Assembly: GCA_020721205.1 (NCBI GenBank)
Contig: DYNF01000036.1
Location: 1-38,133, forward strand
DNA: 38,133 nucleotides
DNA from: Prochloron sp. SulCav_FS08_3_32_3330
GTDB taxonomy: Bacteria; Cyanobacteriota; Cyanobacteriia; Cyanobacteriales; DYNF01
Reading direction: 5' to 3'
Shown here: positions 17,536-25,457 of the stretch, one piece after another
Numbering within the stretch: position 1 is the stretch's first letter
Layout of the letters: each line of letters begins with the position of its first letter
The notes under the pieces: model-generated
Told to the model about the DNA's origin: nothing
What the model saw: only the letters and a program-made list of their open reading frames with translations
The model's database searches: none
Position numbers and translations under genes: made by a program

Positions 17536-17547
17536 CAGTGATCACTG
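17536..17547. promoter_or_regulatory. Perfect 12-bp palindrome upstream of tRNA-Pro
   Basis: The sequence cagtgatcactg is a perfect palindrome 20 bases before the tRNA, with a half-site-like agtaatcact at 17550-17559. It could be an operator or part of the tRNA promoter region, but no protein can be named. Confidence 0.3.
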
Positions 17548-17566
17548 TTAAGTAATCACTCAAAGG

Positions 17567-17640
17567 CGGGATGTAGCGCAGCTTGGTAGCGCACCTCGTT
17601 CGGGACGAGGGGGTCGCAGGTTCAAATCCTGTCATCCCGA
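17567..17640 (+). tRNA. tRNA-Pro (anticodon CGG)
   Basis: The 74-base sequence folds as a tRNA. The acceptor stem is cgggatg/catcccg with discriminator A at 17640. The D-arm region is gcgcagcttggtagcgc, the anticodon stem is cctcg/cgagg with loop ttcggga, and the T-arm includes ggttcaaatcc. The loop places CGG at positions 34-36, decoding CCG (proline). No CCA is encoded. A run of eight T follows directly from 17641 and may contribute to termination. Confidence 0.97.
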
Positions 17641-17823
17641 TTTTTTTTGATTATTGTGTCGTGCTATATAATCACCAGAACTAATTTTTTTGATAATTAA
17701 GCTAATCGTCTGAAATAAGTTCTAGCTTGTTAAGATAAAATTGTGTTGATTTAACTTTGTCAATAATCTCTGATTTTTTATTTTCTGTCAAAAGCCCCCA
17801 CCTACTTCATTCTTTTTACTAAT

Positions 17824-18936
17824 ATGATTAAAGTTCTCCTTGTTGAAGACTCTGCGATCGCAAAAATTTTACTTACTCGTTTGATTAATTCTACTACGGA
17901 AATGATGGTGGTAGGGACTGCTTCTTCGGGAGTGGAAGGCTTAGAATTAATCCCAAAATTGAGACCTGATGTCATTTGTACTGATCTTCATATGCCCAAA
18001 ATGGACGGTTTACAATTTACTTCAGAAGTTATGACTAATTATCCTACTCCAATTTTAGTAATTAGTGCCTCTGTACAGGTAGAAGATACTCGTAATGTTT
18101 TTCTTTTATTACAGGCAGGAGCAGTGGATATTTTTCCCAAACCTAGAGCGGGTTTAAGTAATGAATATGATGCAATTAAATCTGAATTAGTTAACAGAAT
18201 TAAAGTTTTATCCGGTGTTAAAGTTTTTCGTCGGTCAAAATCTTCTTTAAACTCAGTTAGTTTAAAAGATAAAGATGTTAAAGAAAGTGATATTACTCCG
18301 GTTATTAGGAAAAATAAAGATATTATTCCGGTTATTAATTCTTCCTTTTCTACTTCTGTAATTAAAATAATTACCATTGGCTCATCTACGGGAGGACCTC
18401 AAGCTTTATTAGAATTATTAACTAATTTACCGTCTAATTTTCCTGTCCCTATTGTCTGTATTCAACATATTAGTGAGGGTTTTTTACAGGGTTTATTAGA
18501 TTGGTTATCTTATAATTGTGCTTTAAAATTTCGGATCGCTCAACCCTCAGAAATTCCTCAGCCCGGAGTTGTTTATTTTCCGCCTGAAAAACATCATTTA
18601 GAATTGGATCATCAAGGACGTTTTTTCCCTACTAGCAGTCCCCCTTTAGCCGGACATCGCCCCTCTGTAACGGTAACATTTCAGGCGATCGCTAAATTCT
18701 ATCGAAATCGGGCGATCGGCGTTTTATTAACGGGTATGGGGCGAGATGGGGCGGATGGTTTATTAGATCTTTATAAAGCTGGAAGTTTGACGATCGCACA
18801 GGATGAAAATACGTCCGTAGTTTTTGGAATGCCGAAAGAGGCGATCACTTTAGGGGCGGCGGAGAAAATTTTACCGATTCAGGAAATAGCCCCGCTATTG
18901 TTACAAAAAGTAGGTATTCCTTATTTTCGATCTTAA
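17824..18936 (+). CDS. cheB: Chemotaxis response regulator, protein-glutamate methylesterase CheB
   Basis: CheB removes methyl groups from chemoreceptors (and deamidates them) under control of its receiver domain. Residues 1-120 are the receiver with phospho-acceptor D54 (TDLHMPKMDG). A linker at about 135-178 contains a small internal repeat (DITPVI / DIIPVI). The methylesterase domain at about 180-365 carries the catalytic triad: S188 in IGSSTGGPQ, H215 in CIQHISEGF and D308 in LLTGMGRDGADG. The 370-residue length is normal. No CheA, CheR, CheW or receptor gene lies in the window, so here it leads a run of same-strand genes that includes a STAS protein. In cyanobacteria such CheB proteins often serve pilus-based phototaxis; that use is inferred. 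Confidence 0.95.
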   Translation: MIKVLLVEDSAIAKILLTRLINSTTEMMVVGTASSGVEGLELIPKLRPDVICTDLHMPKMDGLQFTSEVMTNYPTPILVISASVQVEDTRNVFLLLQAGAVDIFPKPRAGLSNEYDAIKSELVNRIKVLSGVKVFRRSKSSLNSVSLKDKDVKESDITPVIRKNKDIIPVINSSFSTSVIKIITIGSSTGGPQALLELLTNLPSNFPVPIVCIQHISEGFLQGLLDWLSYNCALKFRIAQPSEIPQPGVVYFPPEKHHLELDHQGRFFPTSSPPLAGHRPSVTVTFQAIAKFYRNRAIGVLLTGMGRDGADGLLDLYKAGSLTIAQDENTSVVFGMPKEAITLGAAEKILPIQEIAPLLLQKVGIPYFRS

Positions 18937-19050
18937 TTAATCCATTGCTAAAAAACCAGATTTAAAAAAGTACCATTTATTGAGAATTGTTATATATTAT
19001 GAATAATCATTTTTAATACATATTTTTAAAATACTAATTCCATTAAGGTT

Positions 19051-20442
19051 ATGTCAAAAGAACTAGAAGATTTGGATCAAAAAGACAGACAAGATGAAAT
19101 TTTTAAGTCTCAATTTAAAACGGTGATCTGGTCTGATGTAGAATATTTGGAATTGGCTCAAACTGTTGAGCCTATTGCGGTAGATTCTTGTGATTATTTC
19201 CCGATAAATGTAAAATGGAAAGAATCTTCTCCTGAGAATGATTATAATAATCAACCTGAAATTAAGGTTTCTGTTATTAATAATATTCAAAATATTAATC
19301 AGGTTATTAATAATATAGAAATTCAGCAAAATTTTTCCATTGGCGAGGTGGAAAAAGAAGTTATTAATTTAGCGGAAGAAGGAGAAGAAAACTTAAGAGT
19401 TAAGGTTGATAAAAATCAATCTAATGTGTTTAGTTCAAAAAAAATTAAACCTAAATTAATTTCCCGATTACATGATGATATTTACAGCAATGATCCTTTA
19501 ATTAAAACTTTACTTTTAAATCCTTTTTTTCAATCAACTATTCTATTTTCTTGTAGTATTTTAATTACAGCTTTTTTCTTATCGAATAAGACTAATTTAA
19601 TTTCTCAAAATACCTCTTTTTCTCCTCAAAACTCAAGCCAAAATGAATTAACGGATAATGCTAATATTTTAGATATTAATAATCTTGCAGAAATTCCCAT
19701 TGAGTCTACATCGGCAAAAGTTGAGCCAGAAAATTCCCCTAATTCTTCAACGCAAAAACCGCCCCAATTAACTAATTATGCTCAGATTAATCTCCCCATA
19801 ATTCCTCCTTTTCCTAATAGGGAAAATCCCCATAATTCTCCCCAAAATGTGGGTAAAAATTCAGTGCCTTTAGCCCCAGCATCAAATCAAAATCAAGTGA
19901 TCATGGATCGTTATTATATACCACAAAATAACCAACAAAATAACCAACAAAATAACAATTCTAACTTACCAAATCAATATATAATGACAGTGGTGGATCG
20001 TTATTATGTGCAAGGAAATTACCCTATTCCTGCTCAAAATTCCCTCCCATCTTCTATACCTGTGGAAGTTAAACCTGCTGTTAATATACCTTCTATTAGC
20101 ACAGTGCCACAACTTCCACCTCCTCCTCCCCTTCTCGAAACTAACTCATCTATTCCTACTTTTTCACCGATAGTTAATCCTGAAATATCACAAAATACTC
20201 CGATTAATCAAAATGAAAAGACAAATCACACTTATATATTACAGGGAGTAATGAATTTTGAGGAAAATTCCGCCGCACTTTTCAAGACAGGGGAAACGGT
20301 ATTACGGATTAATCCCGGAGAGCAAATTAGTGAGAATGGTTGGATTTTAGAAAAATTAGAAAATGGACAAGCAATTTTAAGTAAAAATGGTGAAATTTTA
20401 TCTTTAAGAGTAGGAGAATCTTTTTCGATCAATTTAGATTAA
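19051..20442 (+). CDS. Unknown single-pass membrane protein with GspC/PilP-like C-terminal domain
   Basis: I do not recognise the 463-residue protein as a whole. It has an acidic, asparagine-rich cytoplasmic part (1-150), one membrane segment at about 158-177 (FFQSTILFSCSILITAFFLS), and a long Asn/Pro/Gln-rich extracytoplasmic linker with a QQNN tandem (DNA 19926-19956) and a run of five prolines. The last ~70 residues form a compact all-beta region (YILQGVMNFEENSAALFK... NPGEQISENGWILEKL... ILSLRVGESF). That end resembles the homology region of type II secretion GspC and type IV pilus PilP, which bind secretins. A periplasmic adaptor for a secretion or pilus machine is therefore a reasonable guess. 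It lies between cheB and a STAS gene. Confidence 0.6.
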   Translation: MSKELEDLDQKDRQDEIFKSQFKTVIWSDVEYLELAQTVEPIAVDSCDYFPINVKWKESSPENDYNNQPEIKVSVINNIQNINQVINNIEIQQNFSIGEVEKEVINLAEEGEENLRVKVDKNQSNVFSSKKIKPKLISRLHDDIYSNDPLIKTLLLNPFFQSTILFSCSILITAFFLSNKTNLISQNTSFSPQNSSQNELTDNANILDINNLAEIPIESTSAKVEPENSPNSSTQKPPQLTNYAQINLPIIPPFPNRENPHNSPQNVGKNSVPLAPASNQNQVIMDRYYIPQNNQQNNQQNNNSNLPNQYIMTVVDRYYVQGNYPIPAQNSLPSSIPVEVKPAVNIPSISTVPQLPPPPPLLETNSSIPTFSPIVNPEISQNTPINQNEKTNHTYILQGVMNFEENSAALFKTGETVLRINPGEQISENGWILEKLENGQAILSKNGEILSLRVGESFSINLD

Positions 20443-20527
20443 ATTATTACCAAATCAAAAAAAAGTAAAATAAGTATCTTGCTTATTTATTATAAAATTA
20501 ATTATTATTAACCAATGCTCTACTATT

Positions 20528-20929
20528 ATGCAACCAATAATAAATATTATTAAAATAGTTGGAAAACTAGAAATATTAAGGGGAAAAAATTTGATTGCAA
20601 CAATTCATGCAATTATGGAATCTAAGCCAGAAATTATTATCTTAGATCTTCAAGAAGTTACTTTTGCTGATAGTGGAGGTTTAGGGGCAATTGTCAGAGC
20701 TTTTAAAATTAGTCAAAGTGCGGGATTAAGATTTGTTATTTGCACATCTCAAAGTCAAGTTTTAAGTATTTTTCATTTAACTTCTATGAATCAAATTCTT
20801 GAAATATATAAGACTAAAGAAGAATTTTATGAGCAGTTAAAACAAGAAATTCCTCAATATAATAATTATCTTAACCAAATTCCAGAACTTTCTGTTACAT
20901 TAGATTTATCAGAAACAATTAACAATTAA
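20528..20929 (+). CDS. STAS-domain protein (anti-sigma factor antagonist type)
   Basis: A 133-residue single-domain STAS protein. It keeps the SpoIIAA-like phosphorylation site S49 within TFADSGGLGAIVRAFK, and the hydrophobic strand IIILDLQEVTFAD before it. Such proteins switch partner kinases or phosphatases by serine phosphorylation; the partner is not in this window. It sits 85 bases after the GspC/PilP-like gene and 122 bases before the pentapeptide gene, all on the same strand. The final codons (ETINN, stop) lie within a 7-bp tandem repeat that runs on past the stop, so the C-terminus was probably shaped by repeat growth. Confidence 0.88.
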   Translation: MQPIINIIKIVGKLEILRGKNLIATIHAIMESKPEIIILDLQEVTFADSGGLGAIVRAFKISQSAGLRFVICTSQSQVLSIFHLTSMNQILEIYKTKEEFYEQLKQEIPQYNNYLNQIPELSVTLDLSETINN

Positions 20930-20968
20930 CAATTAACAATTAACAATTAACAATTAACAATTAACAAT
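20914..20968. repeat. Heptanucleotide tandem repeat (aacaatt) n = 7.9
   Basis: Seven perfect aacaatt units run from 20914 to 20962 and a partial aacaat follows to 20968. The stop codon of the STAS gene lies in the second/third unit. Short tandem heptamers are a known class in cyanobacterial spacers. A flanking ggataattgttaatt can pair back to the repeat to form a hairpin. Confidence 0.95.
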
Positions 20969-21051
20969 GGATAATTGTTAATTAAGGTTAAAAGCCTCTT
21001 TTTAAAAATTTATTAAAATAAACATTTATTAAAATAAACATTTTTTGCCTT

Positions 21052-24000
21052 ATGACAACTAATTTTAATTCTAAAACGGAACAACTTTTAACTCTTTATA
21101 AAGAAGGGCAACGTAATTTTAAAGGCTTTAGTTTAACTCAAGGTAATTTAGCCCAATCTAAACTTCCTTTAATTGCGATGGAAGATGCAAATTTAGAAGA
21201 AATTAATTTTGAAAAGGCTAATTTAATGGGGGCAACTTTTAATCGCTCTAATTTAAAAAATGCTAATTTAAAAAATGCTAATTTAATGGGGGCAGACTTA
21301 GTAAAAGTCGAATTAGAAAACTCAAATTTATCAAAAGCTTTAGTAAGTGGTGCAAATTTAAGTGCTTCTAATTTGCAATATTCTGATTTAAGTGGGGCGA
21401 CTTTTGTGGGATCGGATCTAACAGCTACGGATCTAAGAGGTGCTAATTTAAGAGGTACAAATTTTAAAGGTGCTAATTTAAGAGGTGCTAATTTTTTAGA
21501 AACAAATCTTGATTATGCAATTTTAGATTATTCTGATCTCAAACATTCAATTATTCCTGAGGAGTTACGAGAAAAAATATTTTCTCCTCGGCAAGATGAG
21601 CCGAAAAATAGTTATTTAAAGCCGATATTTTATGAAGATGATTCTAATTATAATCAGTCTGAAAATAATGATCATGAGGAGAATACTTATCAGATAGAAA
21701 CGGAAAATAATCAAGCTGAAAATGAAGATAATCAAGCTCAATTTTTCTCATCAGAAGATCATCAGAATTTAACCAGTAGTGATGAAGTTTATAATAGTTA
21801 TTTGTCTGAATTTGGAGAAAATACTCAAGCTAATGAATTACAAATAGATAATTTAGATAGTTCCTTTTTGGAATTTGATGATCATGAATATGAGCAAGAT
21901 CAAGGAGATCAAGCGGTTATTTTTCCTCAAAATTTAGAAGATTTAGATAGTTTATTAGATGATGATTATTTCCCTCAAGAAAATGAGGATTACTCTTTAT
22001 CAGAATTAGGAGAAAATGATGATCAAAGTCAATCTAATGTGACAGATGATTTAATCGAAAATAATCCTTTAGGGACTATTTTAGAGACTTATAAATGGTT
22101 TGATGACTCTGAAGAAATTGAAGAAACTGACAATAATATTTTAGAAATTAGTGCGTCGTTTTCAGATGTTAATTATAATGAAAATGCTGAAAATTTAGAT
22201 AGTATAGAGCATTTAAATGAGGGATTAAATAAAGATAATAATGGGGAAGAAAAAGACAATAATTTCTTTTCTGAAAGAGAAGAAAATTTAACTCAAAACT
22301 TGTCTAATGGGGCAGAAAATTATGAGTTAGGAAATATTTTAGATGATGTTTTAAATTCTGATCATGAATTGTTAAATAAAATTGAAGAAACTGAATTTAA
22401 TTATGTAGAAATGAGTGATCCATTTTTAGAAATTCCTCCTACAGAAAATTTAATAAATGAGGATAATAATGAGGAAGAAAAAGACAATAATTTATTTCCT
22501 GAAAGAGAAGAAAATTTAACTCAAAACTTGTCTAATGGGGCAGAAAATTATGAGTTAGGAAATATTTTAGATGATATTTTAGATCCGGATGATCAATGGT
22601 TTAATGAGTCTGAAGAAATTGAAGTTACTATGTTAGAAATGACTGATCCATTTTTAGAAATTTCTCAAAATTTAGATAACATAGATCATTTAGATAGCAT
22701 AGATAATTTAGATAATATAGATCATTTAGATAGCATAGATCATTTAGAGGATGATCAAGAATGGTTTAAGGAATCAGAAGAAATTGAAGTTAATAATGTA
22801 CAACTTAGTGATTCATTTTTAAAAGTAGCTGAAAATGAGAATGAGTTAAATATTAATCTTGCTGAAAATTTAGATAATTTATTAAATGAAGATAGGGTTT
22901 TAGAAAATCAAATTAAGGAGTTAAATCAAGAAATTAATGAGTTTTTGATAGAAGAAAGGGAAACAGAAAATATTAACGATTTAGAAGCTTATAATAATAA
23001 AGCAACTTTTATCTTAAATGATAGTGAAAAAGATTTACCTGAAATTGAGGATAATTTAGATTCAAGTTTTCTTGAAGAAAATGAAGAAATATTGTCTCAA
23101 TCTTTTACTGAAAATGAAACGGAAAATGTTAATAATTTCTTTGATTTAGAAAGGGATGATCAAGAAATAATTGAAAAACCTACTTTAATAGATGAACCAG
23201 ATTTAAGTTTATCTTTAGATGATAATTTAATCGAAAATGAAGAAATATCGTCTTTATTTTTTACGGAATCTATTAATAAGAGTGAAGAAATAATTGAAAA
23301 ACCTACTTTAATAGATGAACCAGATTTAAGTTTATCTTTAGATGATAATTTAATCGAAAATGAAGAAATATCATCTTTATTTTTTACTGAAGCTATTAAT
23401 AAGAGTGAAGAAAAAGTCGAAAAAGCTACTTTAATAGATGAACCAGATTTAAGTTTATCTTTAGATGATAATTTAATCAAAAATGAAGAAATATCGTCTT
23501 TATTTTTTACTGAAGATATTAATAAGAGTGAAGAAAAAGTCGAAAAAGCTACTTTAATAGATGAACAAGATTTAGGTTTATCTTTAGATGATAATTTAAT
23601 CGAAAATGAAGAAATATCCTCTTTATTTTTTACTGAAGATATTAATAAGAGTGAAGAAAAAGTCGAAAAAGCTACTTTAATAGATGAACAAGATTTAGGT
23701 TTATCTTTAGATGATAATTTAATCGAAAATGAAGAAATATCGTCTTTATTTTTTACTGAAGATATTAGTAATAGTGAGGAAATAATTGAAAAAGCTACTT
23801 TAATAGATGAACAAGATTTAGGTTTATCTTTAGATGATAATTTAATCGAAAATGAAGAAATATCCTCTTTATTTTTTACTGAAGATATTAGTAATAGTGA
23901 TGATCATGACACAACAAACGAAAATGATGACTTTTTCGCAATGCCAACTTCTTCTTATTTAGGGATTTCTTTTGGTGAAGAAAGTAATGAAAATGAATCA

Positions 24001-25350
24001 GAATTGGTTAATAATGTACTCTCTAGTGGATATCTAACAGAAATAGAAGATTTAGATAATAATGATAATTCTCAAATGTTAATAGATGCAAACTTTTCTT
24101 CAAATCAAATTTCTCAAATAGAGGAAATATTACCCGAAATTTCTGAATTAGAATCTCAAGAAGAAATAGATCAAAATATTGAAATTGAACAAAATGAAGA
24201 ACTAGAAAAAGAAAAATTAGCAAAAGAAAAAATGGCAAAAACTACCTTTATTCAAAAGTTGAATAATCCGGTAATTGAGACGATTCAATCTGTGTTAAAT
24301 AATCGAGTTCAATATCATTTCAAAAAACAAGTTTTAGAAGTTTATAAAAATCAATGTGTCATTACTCAATGCAATATTTTACCATTATTAGAAGTAGTAA
24401 TGATCGATCCTTTAGCACAAGAAATGCAGGATCATCCTTCTAATGGCTTGGTTTTAAGACGAGATTTAAGTGTACTTTTTGAATTATATTTATTAGCAAT
24501 TAATCCTTCTGATTTTAGTATTATCATTTCTCCGACGGTTAAAAATTCAGAATATCAGGCTTTAAATGGTCAAAAAATAATGTTACCTTCTTCCGAATCT
24601 GTACAACCCAATTCTAAATTTTTAACTGCTCATCTTAAAAATTGTTCATGGTGTAAATTAACTTTAGATCAATTAGCTAAACAATCCCAAAATCAAGGAT
24701 TAACTTCTAGTAAGTTATCAAATAATACTTTAAAAAATCAGGATAAATTAACAGAAAAAAATAATTCTTTAGCAATGGTTAAAAATTATTTAACTTCTAA
24801 AACGGAACAACCTCGATGGCTTAATCTAGGATTAGCAGGAATTACGGTTTTTTCCTTATTAGGATTATTTTTATTGAATAATTCATCTATTAATAAAAAA
24901 TCTGGAGTTGTTACTTCTAATAATGAAGATTTAAAAACTATAGATATTCAACTAGGAGATTTAATTTATGAAGATAATGGTTTAATTAATCAGGAAAATA
25001 CTTATTTTTCTTTACCTATTCTCACTCATTTAGGGGTTAATACTGGTAATATTAAACCAGAAGGTAATCTGATTAAATTAGAATTTTCAGAAACTCTCAA
25101 AACTAAATTTATTGATTTTAAAATCAAAGATAAAATTTATCAAAAAGAAGGATTAATTATTGAAATAACCTCCACTTCTTACATTCCAATTAAATTTATT
25201 CAAAAACTTGGACTTAAGGAATCAACTATTCCTGAAAATCAAACTATTACCTATAAAGATGTTACCTATATAAAAACATCTGAATTGAAAAAATTAGGAA
25301 TTAAAATTGGTTGGGATGCCCAAAGTAGCACTCTTTCTTTAAATAATTAA
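21052..25350 (+). CDS. Large pentapeptide-repeat protein with acidic repeats, degenerate HNH-like domain and stalk-like C-terminus
   Basis: The 1432-residue protein has five parts. Residues about 35-170 are pentapeptide repeats (ANLMGATFNRSNLKNANLKN), a right-handed beta-helix. Residues ~185-1060 are highly acidic and asparagine-rich, with a duplicated ~40-residue block (around REENLTQNLSNGAENYELGN) and six 41-residue repeats. Residues ~1080-1205 resemble the HNH_2 nuclease fold (VYKNQCVITQCNILPLLEVV, HPSNGLVLRRDLSVLFEL, LLAINP) but the usual A-H-I is replaced by VMID, so catalysis is doubtful. A membrane segment lies at ~1258-1276, followed by a beta-rich end like copper amine oxidase N-terminal/stalk domains. 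Topology suggests a large cytoplasmic part with a small periplasmic tail. Function unknown. Confidence 0.75.
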   Translation: MTTNFNSKTEQLLTLYKEGQRNFKGFSLTQGNLAQSKLPLIAMEDANLEEINFEKANLMGATFNRSNLKNANLKNANLMGADLVKVELENSNLSKALVSGANLSASNLQYSDLSGATFVGSDLTATDLRGANLRGTNFKGANLRGANFLETNLDYAILDYSDLKHSIIPEELREKIFSPRQDEPKNSYLKPIFYEDDSNYNQSENNDHEENTYQIETENNQAENEDNQAQFFSSEDHQNLTSSDEVYNSYLSEFGENTQANELQIDNLDSSFLEFDDHEYEQDQGDQAVIFPQNLEDLDSLLDDDYFPQENEDYSLSELGENDDQSQSNVTDDLIENNPLGTILETYKWFDDSEEIEETDNNILEISASFSDVNYNENAENLDSIEHLNEGLNKDNNGEEKDNNFFSEREENLTQNLSNGAENYELGNILDDVLNSDHELLNKIEETEFNYVEMSDPFLEIPPTENLINEDNNEEEKDNNLFPEREENLTQNLSNGAENYELGNILDDILDPDDQWFNESEEIEVTMLEMTDPFLEISQNLDNIDHLDSIDNLDNIDHLDSIDHLEDDQEWFKESEEIEVNNVQLSDSFLKVAENENELNINLAENLDNLLNEDRVLENQIKELNQEINEFLIEERETENINDLEAYNNKATFILNDSEKDLPEIEDNLDSSFLEENEEILSQSFTENETENVNNFFDLERDDQEIIEKPTLIDEPDLSLSLDDNLIENEEISSLFFTESINKSEEIIEKPTLIDEPDLSLSLDDNLIENEEISSLFFTEAINKSEEKVEKATLIDEPDLSLSLDDNLIKNEEISSLFFTEDINKSEEKVEKATLIDEQDLGLSLDDNLIENEEISSLFFTEDINKSEEKVEKATLIDEQDLGLSLDDNLIENEEISSLFFTEDISNSEEIIEKATLIDEQDLGLSLDDNLIENEEISSLFFTEDISNSDDHDTTNENDDFFAMPTSSYLGISFGEESNENESELVNNVLSSGYLTEIEDLDNNDNSQMLIDANFSSNQISQIEEILPEISELESQEEIDQNIEIEQNEELEKEKLAKEKMAKTTFIQKLNNPVIETIQSVLNNRVQYHFKKQVLEVYKNQCVITQCNILPLLEVVMIDPLAQEMQDHPSNGLVLRRDLSVLFELYLLAINPSDFSIIISPTVKNSEYQALNGQKIMLPSSESVQPNSKFLTAHLKNCSWCKLTLDQLAKQSQNQGLTSSKLSNNTLKNQDKLTEKNNSLAMVKNYLTSKTEQPRWLNLGLAGITVFSLLGLFLLNNSSINKKSGVVTSNNEDLKTIDIQLGDLIYEDNGLINQENTYFSLPILTHLGVNTGNIKPEGNLIKLEFSETLKTKFIDFKIKDKIYQKEGLIIEITSTSYIPIKFIQKLGLKESTIPENQTITYKDVTYIKTSELKKLGIKIGWDAQSSTLSLNN
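23164..23901 (+). repeat. Six in-frame 123-bp repeats (41 residues each)
   Basis: Within the pentapeptide-repeat gene, six consecutive 123-base units encode a 41-residue block with the core ATLIDEQDLGLSLDDNLIE and NEEISSLFFTE. Units 1-2 use EKPTLIDEPDLSL, unit 3 is intermediate and units 4-6 use EKATLIDEQDLGL, showing stepwise duplication. Almost all differences fall at a few sites, so expansion is recent. Confidence 0.95.
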
Positions 25351-25355
25351 TAGTA

Positions 25356-25406
25356 GTAAGGTGGGCATTTGTTATAAAAAGAGATAATTAAGATATGCCC
25401 ACCCTA
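25356..25406. terminator. Hairpin between convergent genes (gtgggcat / atgcccac arms)
   Basis: The arms gtaaggtgggcat (25356-25368) and atgcccaccctac (25394-25406) pair at 12 of 13 positions around an AT-rich loop. It lies between the convergent stop codons of the pentapeptide gene and the AlbA_2 regulator, a placement suited to a two-way terminator. The same arms recur at 12421-12490. Confidence 0.6.
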
Positions 25407-25457
25407 CAGCTACTACTTCTAATAATTCTTGAAGAAGTAAATTTGTGATAAAAACAA

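Noticed and set aside
17641-17823. Possible small RNA between tRNA-Pro and cheB
   Set aside because: The sequence is AT-rich without a stable stem-loop plus T-run or a recognisable cyanobacterial sRNA motif.
23160-23480. 106-codon minus-strand frame in the 123-bp repeats
   Set aside because: It is the mirror of the repeat region and repeats with the same period, so it is a shadow.
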